A stretch of DNA of 64,000 nucleotides. It comes from Nocardioides immobilis (GTDB taxonomy: Bacteria > Actinomycetota > Actinomycetes > Propionibacteriales > Nocardioidaceae). Positions within the stretch are counted from its first letter, which is position 1. Every line of letters starts with the position of its first letter. Shown in pieces: positions 57,265 to 64,000 of the stretch. Made by a program: the position numbers and the translations under genes. Location of the stretch: assembly GCF_003515065.1 (NCBI RefSeq), contig NZ_QXGH01000030.1, positions 1 to 64,000 of the forward strand, in the 5' to 3' direction. The notes beneath the pieces are model-generated. The model was not told where the DNA came from, ran no database searches, and saw only the letters and a program-made list of their open reading frames with translations.

Positions 57265-58811
57265 GCGACCAGGGCCAAGGCCGGTTCTTCGCCGTCGGCA
57301 TCGGACCCGGTGACCCCGAGCTGATCACCATCAAGGCCGCGCGGGTCATCGGCGAGGCCGACGTCGTCGCGTTCCATGCGGGCGTCCGCAAGCAGTCCCA
57401 CGCCCGCCGGATCGCGAGCGACCTGATCCCCGCGGACGTGATCGAGGAGGAGCTGCGCTACCCGGTCACGACCGGCACCACCGACCACCCCGGTGGCTAC
57501 GTCGGCGCGCTCGCCGCCTTCTACGACGAGTGCGACGACCGGATCACCGCCCATCTCGAGGCCGGGCGGACCGTCGTACTCCTCGCCGAGGGCGACCCCC
57601 TCTTCTACGGCTCGTCCATGTACCTGGTCGACCGGATGAAGGCCCGGTTCGCGACCGAGGTCGTCCCGGGCATCCCGGCGTTCGCCGCGGCGACCGCCGG
57701 CCTCGGGCAGCCGCTCGTCCGGCAGACCGACGTCCTCACCGTGCTGGCCGGCACCCTGCCCGAGCCCGAGCTCGCGCGGCGGCTCGCCGACACCGACGGG
57801 GCGATCATCATGAAGCTCGGCCGCACCTTCCCCGCCGTCCGCTCCGCGCTCGCGCAGGCAGGGCGGCTCGAGGGTGCGATGTACGTCGAGCGCGCCTCCA
57901 TGCCCGAGGAGCGCTGGCAGCCGGTCGTCGACGTCGACCCCGAGTCGGTCCCGTACTTCTCACTCATCGTCGTGCCGGGTGACTCACGCGCCGTCCCGAC
58001 GGCGACACGGATGCGTGCGGTTTGGGACCAAACCGCATCGAGTTCGGCCCCAGCGGTGCGGTTGGGGACCAAACCGCAGCCCTCCGAGCTCCTCGTGGTC
58101 GGGCTCGGCCCGGGCCCGGCCGACTGGCTGACCCCCGAGGCGGCCGAGGCCCTGGCGACCGTCGACCACGTGGTGGGCTACGCGCCGTACGTCAACCGGG
58201 TCCCGCAGCGGGCCGGGCTCCAGCGGCATGCGTCGGGCAACACCGTGGAGTTGGACCGGGCCCGGTTCGCGCTCGACCTGGCGCTGGGCGGCGAGCGGGT
58301 CGCCGTGGTGTCCGGTGGGGATGCGGGCGTCTTCGGGATGGCATCGGCAGTCTACGAGGCGGCGGTGGACGAGAGGTACGCCGCCGTACCGGTCCGGGTG
58401 CTCCCCGGAGTGAGTGCCATCCAGGCCGTGGCAGCCCGGGCGGGAGCGCCGATCGGCGCGGACTTCGCCGTCCTGAGCCTCTCCGACCGGCTCAAGCCGT
58501 GGCCGGTGATCGAGCGCCGGCTCCGTGCGATCGCGGAAGCCGACCTGGTGCTCGGGATCTACAACCCGGCCTCGCGGTCGCGGCGCGACCAGGTCGTCGC
58601 CGCCCAGAAGCTGCTGCTCGAGCACCGCTCCCCCGACACCGTGGTGATCGTCGGCCGCGACGTCGGCCGCGAGGAGGAGTCCGTCGAGGTGACCACGCTG
58701 GCCGCGCTCGACGCCGACGCCATCGACATGAAGTGCCTGCTGCTCGTCGGCGCCTCGTCGACCCGGGTCACCACCGGTGGCGCGGTCTGGACACCGCGGT
58801 GGGTCGAGTGA
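57261..58811 (+). CDS. cobIJ: Fused precorrin-2 C20- and precorrin-3B C17-methyltransferase
   Basis: 516 residues, ATG overlapping cobH's stop. Residues 1-245 CobI: FAVGIGPGDPELITIKAARV, LLAEGDPLFYGSSMYLVDRM, VVPGIPAFAAATAGLGQPLV. Residues 275-516 CobJ: LLVVGLGPGPADWLTPEAAE, VGYAPYVNRV, VVSGGDAGVFGMASAVYEAA, VLPGVSAIQAVAARAGAPIG, GIYNPASRSRRDQVVAA. Both SAM-dependent uroporphyrin-type methylase folds are intact. The linker (about residues 250-275) is encoded by two palindromic repeats. The same fusion exists in mycobacteria. Confidence 0.95.
   Translation: MSDQGQGRFFAVGIGPGDPELITIKAARVIGEADVVAFHAGVRKQSHARRIASDLIPADVIEEELRYPVTTGTTDHPGGYVGALAAFYDECDDRITAHLEAGRTVVLLAEGDPLFYGSSMYLVDRMKARFATEVVPGIPAFAAATAGLGQPLVRQTDVLTVLAGTLPEPELARRLADTDGAIIMKLGRTFPAVRSALAQAGRLEGAMYVERASMPEERWQPVVDVDPESVPYFSLIVVPGDSRAVPTATRMRAVWDQTASSSAPAVRLGTKPQPSELLVVGLGPGPADWLTPEAAEALATVDHVVGYAPYVNRVPQRAGLQRHASGNTVELDRARFALDLALGGERVAVVSGGDAGVFGMASAVYEAAVDERYAAVPVRVLPGVSAIQAVAARAGAPIGADFAVLSLSDRLKPWPVIERRLRAIAEADLVLGIYNPASRSRRDQVVAAQKLLLEHRSPDTVVIVGRDVGREEESVEVTTLAALDADAIDMKCLLLVGASSTRVTTGGAVWTPRWVE
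58016..58037. repeat. Palindromic repeat, copy 1, in the cobI-cobJ linker
   Basis: Arms TGCGGTTTGG and CCAAACCGCA around GA: a perfect 10-bp hairpin. Translated as AVWDQTA in the linker. Confidence 0.85.
58057..58078. repeat. Palindromic repeat, copy 2, in the cobI-cobJ linker
   Basis: Same 22-bp element as copy 1, with one change (TGCGGTTGGG arm), 19 bases further on, so the hairpin has one mismatch. Translated as VRLGTKPQ. Confidence 0.85.
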
Positions 58812-60028
58812 TCACCGTCGTCGGCATCGGCGCCGATGGCTGGGCCGGTCTCCCCGAGGCCGCCCGCGAGCGCGTGCTCGCGGCGGAGGTCCTGCTCGGT
58901 GGCGACCGCCATCTCGCGTACGTCCCTCCCGTCGCCGGCCAGGAGCGCCGCCCGTGGCCACGGCCGTTGGCCGGCCTGCCAGCCCTGCTCGAGGAGTACG
59001 GCGACCGCCCGCTCGTCGCGCTCGCGTCGGGTGACCCGCTGGTCAGCGGGATCGGCACCACGTTGATCGACCTGGTCGACGACGCGGTCCACATCGTTCC
59101 CGCCGTCTCCTCCGTCGCGCTGGCCCGCGCCCGGATGGGTTGGTCGGCCGAGTCGAGCGCGGTCGTCACGCTGGTCGGTCGCGACCCCGATGCGCTGCGA
59201 CGCGAGCTCGCCCCGGGCCGCCGGCTGCTCGTGCTTTCCGCCGACGGGACGACGCCCGTGACCGTGGCCGACCTGCTGCAGGACGAGGGGTTCGGCCGCA
59301 GTCGGCTGGTCGTGCTCGGCGACCTCGGCTCGGCCCAGGAACGCCGGATCGAGGGCCGGGCCGACGAGGACCGCCGCTGGTCGGAGGAGATGCCGCGGCT
59401 GCACGTGCTGGCGATCGAGGTCGACGCCCATGCCGACGGTGGGGCCCGCAACTCGTGGGCGGGCGGGCTGCCCGACGACGCCTTCGCCCACGACGGTCAG
59501 CTGACCAAGCGCGACGTCCGGGCCGCCGCGCTGGCCCGGCTCCGCCCGCAGCCCGGACAGCTGCTCTGGGACGTCGGCGCCGGCGCCGGTTCGGTCGGCA
59601 TCGAGTGGCTCCGGGCCCACCGGCTGTGCCAGGCGATCGCGATCGAGGCGCACCCGGAGCGGGCCGCACGGATCGTGAGCAACGCGGCAGCGCTCGGCGT
59701 CCCCTGCCTGCAGGTGGTGGAGGGCAAGGCGCCCGATGCGCTGGCGGACCTGCCGGAGCCGGACGCGGTCTTCGTCGGCGGCGGCGCGACCGCCGCGGGC
59801 CTGCTGGAGCTGTGCCGCGAGCGGCTCCGTCCCGGCGGTCGCATGGTCGTGCACGCGGTGACTCTCGAGACCGAGCAGGCGCTCCTCACGGCACACGAGG
59901 ACCTCGGTGGCGAGCTGGTGCGGATCTCGGTCGAGCAGATCGAGCCGCTGGGCGGCCGGTTCCGCGGCTGGCGGCCGTCACGCGCGGTCGTCCAGTGGGC
60001 GTGGACCAAGCCCGAGGAGACCCCGTGA
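58808..60028 (+). CDS. cobL: Precorrin-6Y C5,15-methyltransferase (decarboxylating)
   Basis: 406 residues, GTG start in GTGA overlap. N-terminal CbiE half (VVGIGADGWAGLPEAARERV, VALASGDPLVSGIGTTLIDL, VSSVALARARMGW) and C-terminal CbiT half (QLTKRDVRAAALARLRPQPG, LLWDVGAGAGSVGIEWLRAH, DAVFVGGGATAAGLLEL). Methylates C5 and C15 and removes the acetate carboxyl at C12. Full length. Confidence 0.95.
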   Translation: MITVVGIGADGWAGLPEAARERVLAAEVLLGGDRHLAYVPPVAGQERRPWPRPLAGLPALLEEYGDRPLVALASGDPLVSGIGTTLIDLVDDAVHIVPAVSSVALARARMGWSAESSAVVTLVGRDPDALRRELAPGRRLLVLSADGTTPVTVADLLQDEGFGRSRLVVLGDLGSAQERRIEGRADEDRRWSEEMPRLHVLAIEVDAHADGGARNSWAGGLPDDAFAHDGQLTKRDVRAAALARLRPQPGQLLWDVGAGAGSVGIEWLRAHRLCQAIAIEAHPERAARIVSNAAALGVPCLQVVEGKAPDALADLPEPDAVFVGGGATAAGLLELCRERLRPGGRMVVHAVTLETEQALLTAHEDLGGELVRISVEQIEPLGGRFRGWRPSRAVVQWAWTKPEETP

Positions 60029-60774
60029 CCGTTCACTTCGTGGGCGCCGGCCCCGGTGCCGCCGACCTGATCACGCTCCGCGCCGCAGGGCTGCTGGCCG
60101 CAGCCGACGTCGTCCTCTACCCGGGCACCTACATCGACCACGCGGTGCTCGGGCACTGCCGTCCCGGCACGCACCTGGTCGACACCCAGAAGCTCGACCT
60201 CGACCAGATCACCGCAGCCATGGTCGAGGCGCACGTGGCCGGCCGCGACGTCGTACGGATGACGTCGGGCGACCCGTCCCTCTACTCCGCCTTGCACGAG
60301 CAGGCCCGGCGGCTCGACGCCGCCGGGGTGCCGTGGGACGTCACGCCCGGGGTGCCGGCGTACGCCGCCGCCGCGGCCATCGTCGGCAACGAGCTCACCG
60401 TCCCCCTGGTCGCACAGTCGGTCGTGCTGACCCGGACCCAGGCGCGGTCGACGGCGATGCCCGAGCGCGAGTCGCTGGCCGCGTTCGCCGCCACGGGCGC
60501 CACGCTCGTGCTGCACCTCGCGATCACCCGTACCCGGGAGCTGATGGGCGAGCTCGATCCGCTCTACGGGGCCGACTGCCCGGTCGTCGTCGTGCACCGG
60601 GCGACCCAGCCCGGCGAGGTCGTGCTCCGCGGCACCGTCGGCGGCACCACCGCGATCGCCGACCTGGTCGACGAGGCCGGCCTGCGCCAGGCGGCGGTCA
60701 TCCTCGTCGGCCCGGCGCTCGCCGGGACCGCCGCAGGTGAGTCGTGGCTCTACTCAACAGGAAGGCAGCGATGA
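60025..60774 (+). CDS. cobM: Precorrin-4 C11-methyltransferase
   Basis: 249 residues, GTG start. VHFVGAGPGAADLITLRAAG, VVLYPGTYIDHAVLGHC, VVRMTSGDPSLYSALHEQAR, VTPGVPAYAAAAAIVGNELT, LVLHLAITRTRELMGEL, CPVVVVHRATQPGEVVLRGT. SAM-dependent methylation at C11. Overlaps both neighbours by ATGA/GTGA. Confidence 0.95.
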   Translation: MTVHFVGAGPGAADLITLRAAGLLAAADVVLYPGTYIDHAVLGHCRPGTHLVDTQKLDLDQITAAMVEAHVAGRDVVRMTSGDPSLYSALHEQARRLDAAGVPWDVTPGVPAYAAAAAIVGNELTVPLVAQSVVLTRTQARSTAMPERESLAAFAATGATLVLHLAITRTRELMGELDPLYGADCPVVVVHRATQPGEVVLRGTVGGTTAIADLVDEAGLRQAAVILVGPALAGTAAGESWLYSTGRQR

Positions 60775-62693
60775 CCCAGCACAGGAGTTCCGCATTTCCC
60801 TTCAGCGCCGTGGTCGGCGCCGACATGGATGCGCCCGGCGGCCTCGACCCGATGGCCCTCGCCCTGATCCTGACGTCGATCTCGCCCGAGGTGGGCGGCG
60901 TCCTCGTCCGCGGCGAGAAGGGCACCGCGAAGTCGACCATCGTCCGCGCCCTGGCGGCGGTGCTGCCGCCCGTCGACGACCACCAGGCGCGGCTGGTCGA
61001 GCTGCCGATCGGCGCCACCGAGGACCGGGTGCTCGGCTCGATCGACCTCGAGAGCGCGCTTGCAGAGGGCCGCGCCGAGTACCAGCCCGGGCTGCTGGTG
61101 AAGGCGCACCGCGGGATCCTCTACGTCGACGAGGTCAACCTGCTCCACGACCACCTCGTCGACGTGCTGCTCGATGCGGCCGCGATGGGCCGGGTCACCG
61201 TCGAGCGCGACGGGGTCTCGGTCGAGCGGGACGCGCGGTTCGTCCTCGTCGGCACCATGAACCCCGAGGAGGGCGAGCTGCGCCCGCAGCTGCTCGACCG
61301 GTTCGGCCTCACCGTCGAGGTGGCCGCACCTCGCGAACCCGCGCTCCGCGCCGAGGTCGTACGACGACGCATGGCCCATGACGCCGACCCGGACCGGTTC
61401 GCCGCGGCCTACGCCGACGCCGAGGCCGCGCTGCAGGCGCGGATCGCGGACGCCCGCAAGCGGGTCGCCGAGGTCGAGCTCTCGGACCGGGCGCTGCTCC
61501 GGATCGCCGAGGTCTGCTCCGCGTTCGAGGTCGACGGTCTCCGCGCGGACATCGTCATGGCCCGAACCGCGTCGGCGCACGCCGCCTGGCAGGGCCGGGA
61601 CAACGTCGTGCTCGAGGACATCGAGGTCGCCGCCCGGCTCGCGCTCCCCCACCGGCGCCGGCGCAACCCGTTCGACAGCCCCGGCCTCGACGACGACCAG
61701 CTGCAGAGCGCGCTCGGGGACGACGACCTCGACCCCGACGACGACCCCGAGCCGGATCCCGACCCCGGGCCGGGTCAGGACCCGGGGACGTCCGACGACC
61801 CGGTCCATCCGGAGCCCGCACCGCAGGACGTTGCGGACGAGGCTCCGACCGAGACTCCACGTGACCAAGGCACGACCACGACCGGCGCCGCGGCGCCGTA
61901 CCGCACCCGGCTGTTCACGGTCCGCGGCACGGGCACCGGTACGGCGGGGCGGCGCAGCCGGGCCCGCACGGAGACCGGGCGTCGGGTGGCCGCCGAGCGA
62001 CCCACCGGCACCGGGGGCTCCCTGCACCTGGTCGAGACGATCCGGGCTGCGGTGCCGCACCAGTACGGACGCGGCCGGGTCGAGGGCCGGCTGCTGCTGC
62101 GGGGTGAGGACCTCCGGGTTGCCGTGCGCGAGGGCCGCGAGTCGAACCTCGTCCTCTTCTGTGTCGACGCCTCCGGCTCGATGGCGGCGCGCAAGCGGAT
62201 GGAGCAGGTCAAGACCGCGGTGCTGAGCCTGCTCCTCGACGCGTACCAGCGCCGCGACAAGGTCGGGCTGGTGACGTTCCGCGGCGACCGTGCCGAGCTC
62301 GCACTGCCGCCGACCAGCTCGGTGGATGTCGCCGCGGCCCGGCTCGAGGACCTGCCCGCCGGGGGCCGGACGCCGCTCGCCGAGGGCCTGCTCGAGGCCG
62401 CCAGGGTGCTGGACCTCGAGCGGATCCGCGACCCGCGCCGGCGGACTCTGCTCGTCGTGGTGACCGACGGGCGGGCGACCTCGGGTGCCGACGCGGTCGC
62501 CCGGTCGCGGACGATCGCCGCGGCGCTCGCTGCCACCGGCGTCGCCGCAGTCGTCGTCGACTGCGAGAGCGGCCCGATGCGGATGGGCCTCGCCCGCACC
62601 CTCGCCGACGACCTGGCTGCCGAGCACGTGCCGGTGGGAGAGGTCAGCGCCGAGGTGCTGGCCGACGTCGCCCGAGGAGGGTTGTGTGCCTGA
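60771..62693 (+). CDS. Chelatase subunit: fused AAA+ (ChlI-like) and VWA (ChlD-like) protein
   Basis: 640 residues. Residues 1-300 AAA+ of the Mg/Co-chelatase I type: Walker A VLVRGEKGTAKSTIVRALAA, Walker B GILYVDEVNLLHDHLVDVLL, FVLVGTMNPEEGELRPQLLD. Residues 310-430 acidic/Pro then Arg-rich linker. Residues 440-640 VWA with MIDAS LVLFCVDASGSMAARKRMEQ and GGRTPLAEGLLEAARVL. Probably the ATP-driven motor partner of a CobN-type cobaltochelatase, replacing CobS/CobT subunits as in other actinobacteria; CobN is not in the window. Confidence 0.9.
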   Translation: MTQHRSSAFPFSAVVGADMDAPGGLDPMALALILTSISPEVGGVLVRGEKGTAKSTIVRALAAVLPPVDDHQARLVELPIGATEDRVLGSIDLESALAEGRAEYQPGLLVKAHRGILYVDEVNLLHDHLVDVLLDAAAMGRVTVERDGVSVERDARFVLVGTMNPEEGELRPQLLDRFGLTVEVAAPREPALRAEVVRRRMAHDADPDRFAAAYADAEAALQARIADARKRVAEVELSDRALLRIAEVCSAFEVDGLRADIVMARTASAHAAWQGRDNVVLEDIEVAARLALPHRRRRNPFDSPGLDDDQLQSALGDDDLDPDDDPEPDPDPGPGQDPGTSDDPVHPEPAPQDVADEAPTETPRDQGTTTTGAAAPYRTRLFTVRGTGTGTAGRRSRARTETGRRVAAERPTGTGGSLHLVETIRAAVPHQYGRGRVEGRLLLRGEDLRVAVREGRESNLVLFCVDASGSMAARKRMEQVKTAVLSLLLDAYQRRDKVGLVTFRGDRAELALPPTSSVDVAAARLEDLPAGGRTPLAEGLLEAARVLDLERIRDPRRRTLLVVVTDGRATSGADAVARSRTIAAALAATGVAAVVVDCESGPMRMGLARTLADDLAAEHVPVGEVSAEVLADVARGGLCA

Positions 62694-63357
62694 GACCGCC
62701 GAACACGAGGTTCTGGGGCACACGACCCCGACCGCGAAGGCGCTCTACGACGTGATCGCCCGCCGGCGCGACGTCCGGGCCGAGTTCACGGGCGCACCGG
62801 TCGCCGACGACCGGCTGCAGCGCGTCCTCGGGGCTGCACACCGTGCGCCCAGCGTCGGCATGTCCCAGCCGTGGGACTTCGTGGTCGTCCGCGACCTCAC
62901 CACGCGCCAGGCCTTCCGCGACCACGTCTCCGCCGAGCGGGACGCCTTCGCCGCATCGCTGCCGCCCGAGCGCCGCTCGACCTTCGACAAGATCAAGGTC
63001 GAGGGCATCTGCGAGTCCTCGATGGGCGTCGTCGTCACCCACGACCAGGAGCGCGGCGGCACCCACGTCCTCGGCCGGCACGCCATCGCCGACACCGGCC
63101 TGTTCTCCACGGTCCTCGCGATCCAGAACCTCTGGCTCGCCGCCACCGCCGAGGGCCTCGGCGTCGGCTGGGTCTCGTTCTACCGCGAGCCGTTCCTGCG
63201 CGGGCTGCTCGGCATCCCCGAGCAGGTGCGGCCGATCGCCTGGCTGTGCCTCGGCACCGTCTCGCACCTGGAGACCGTGCCCGACCTCGAGCGGCACGGC
63301 TGGCGCTCCCGCCGCCCGCTCGCCGACGCCATCCACCACGACACCTGGAGGGCCTGA
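62686..63357 (+). CDS. bluB: 5,6-dimethylbenzimidazole synthase
   Basis: 223 residues, GTG at 62686 with GAGGAGGG upstream; overlaps the chelatase gene by 8 bases. Nitroreductase-like fold with BluB features: YDVIARRRDVRAEFTGAPVA, APSVGMSQPWDFVVVRDLTT, STFDKIKVEGICESSMGVVV, GRHAIADTGLFSTVLAIQNL, AEGLGVGWVSFYREPFLRGL. Cannibalises FMNH2 with oxygen to make the lower ligand for CobT. Its presence confirms aerobic cobalamin with dimethylbenzimidazole. Confidence 0.95.
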   Translation: MPETAEHEVLGHTTPTAKALYDVIARRRDVRAEFTGAPVADDRLQRVLGAAHRAPSVGMSQPWDFVVVRDLTTRQAFRDHVSAERDAFAASLPPERRSTFDKIKVEGICESSMGVVVTHDQERGGTHVLGRHAIADTGLFSTVLAIQNLWLAATAEGLGVGWVSFYREPFLRGLLGIPEQVRPIAWLCLGTVSHLETVPDLERHGWRSRRPLADAIHHDTWRA

Positions 63358-63953
63358 TGCCACAGGGACAGCCGATCGCCGTACCCGACGACGGGCTCAC
63401 CACCCGCCAGCGCCGCAACCGGCCGCTGCTGATGGTGCACACCGGCGACGGCAAGGGGAAGTCGACTGCCGCTTTCGGCCTCGCCCTGCGCGGCTGGAAC
63501 CAGGGGTGGAGCGTCGGGGTCTTCCAGTTCGTGAAGTCCGCGAAGTGGCGGCTCGGCGAGCAGACCGCCTTCGAGCAGCTCCCGCCGGGATTCGGCACGA
63601 TCGAGTGGCACAAGATGGGCTCGGGCTGGTCCTGGTCGCGCAAGGCCGGTAGCGAGGACGACCACGCCCTCGCGGCTGCCGAGGGCTGGGCCGAGATCAA
63701 GCGGCGGATCGCCGCCGAGGAGCACGACCTGTACCTGCTCGACGAGTTCACCTACCCGATCAACTGGGGGTGGGTGGATCTCGACGACGTCCTGGAGACG
63801 CTCGCGAACCGGCCGGGCCGCCAGCACGTCCTGATCACGGGTCGCCGCGCCGACCCCCGGCTCGTCGAGGCCGCGGACCTGGTCACCGAGATGACGAAGG
63901 TCAAGCACCCGATGGACGCTGGCCAGAAGGGCCAGCGGGGCATCGAGTGGTGA
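63357..63953 (+). CDS. cobO: Corrinoid adenosyltransferase
   Basis: 198 residues, ATG overlapping bluB's stop (TGATG). P-loop HTGDGKGKSTAAFGLALRGW, VFQFVKSAKWRLGEQTAFEQ, HDLYLLDEFTYPINWGWVDL, VLITGRRADPRLVEAADLVT, and C-terminal KHPMDAGQKGQRGIEW, all typical of CobA/CobO/BtuR. Adds the 5'-deoxyadenosyl group to Co(I) corrinoids. Complete. Confidence 0.96.
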   Translation: MPQGQPIAVPDDGLTTRQRRNRPLLMVHTGDGKGKSTAAFGLALRGWNQGWSVGVFQFVKSAKWRLGEQTAFEQLPPGFGTIEWHKMGSGWSWSRKAGSEDDHALAAAEGWAEIKRRIAAEEHDLYLLDEFTYPINWGWVDLDDVLETLANRPGRQHVLITGRRADPRLVEAADLVTEMTKVKHPMDAGQKGQRGIEW

Positions 63954-63954
63954 C

Positions 63955-64000
63955 GTGGTAGCCCTCCCCCGGCTCGTCGTCGCCGCCCCGGCCACCGGCC
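63955..64000 (+). CDS. cobB: 5' end of cobyrinate a,c-diamide synthase (partial, leaves window)
   Basis: GTG at 63955, one base after cobO's stop, opens VVALPRLVVAAPATG, which fits the start of CobB/CbiA before its P-loop Lys. Only 15 codons are visible. Expected after cobO in actinobacterial cob operons. Confidence 0.72.
   Translation, partial: MVALPRLVVAAPATG

Noticed and set aside
1..64000. tRNA or rRNA genes
   Set aside because: I looked for tRNA-like T-arm and CCA-end patterns and rRNA core sequences and saw none convincing.

Overview
The window is GC-rich, densely packed actinobacterial chromosome. The aerobic cobalamin route, an F420/LLM-type oxidoreductase, an actinobacterial class A RNase P RNA, a fused RNase H/CobC-like phosphatase, and many GTG/TTG starts in 4-base (ATGA/GTGA) overlaps all fit a Nocardioides-like member of the Nocardioidaceae. 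That placement is inferred from gene content, not from a search.

Layout. 1-112 is the tail of a transposase, probably IS110-like. 265-26000 is a catabolic region that looks steroid- or terpenoid-related. It holds KshA, two KstD-like flavoproteins, five intact short-chain dehydrogenases plus one broken by an in-frame TAG, an enoyl-CoA hydratase, a sulfotransferase, an LLM oxidoreductase, a branched-chain-amino-acid-type ABC transporter (permeases and one ATPase fused in one chain), and two unusual PEP-synthase-like proteins at 1774-3390 and 18334-20769. Several of its promoters share a bipartite motif: a GGGAC box about 34 bases upstream of a TANNNT-like box, often with the start codon only 12-14 bases further on. 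13962-15287 is a qorB/HxlR pair.

26000-39900 is a mosaic of small units: a DNA-repair HhH protein, DUF309, a decayed junction holding a truncated lipoprotein and a truncated TetR, arfB, a nitrilase, an Old Yellow Enzyme/TetR pair with a palindromic operator, a GntR/ACC-deaminase operon with an operator touching the start codon, and a Baeyer-Villiger-type operon (monooxygenase, degenerate half-monooxygenase, ferritin-like diiron protein, SDR, esterase) flanked by two TetR genes.

39950-43289 is the ATP-grasp / alpha-E / transglutaminase-like operon, whose transglutaminase member has lost catalytic Cys and His. 43791-44160 is rnpB. 44300-45430 holds a MntA antitoxin gene followed by a HepT toxin gene cut short next to a complete convergent MazEF-type module.

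45564-64000 is housekeeping plus cobalamin synthesis. cobT-cobS and cobU lie around a VOC gene; then come an RNB-domain RNase, YaaA, RNase H/phosphatase, a zinc-ribbon coiled coil and Nif3. A cobalamin riboswitch precedes a long, tightly overlapping operon cobG-cobH-cobIJ-cobL-cobM-chelatase-bluB-cobO-cobB (cobB runs off the end). The cobG product stops before the family's C-terminal cysteine region. Minisatellites and palindromic repeats sit in this operon at gene or domain junctions.
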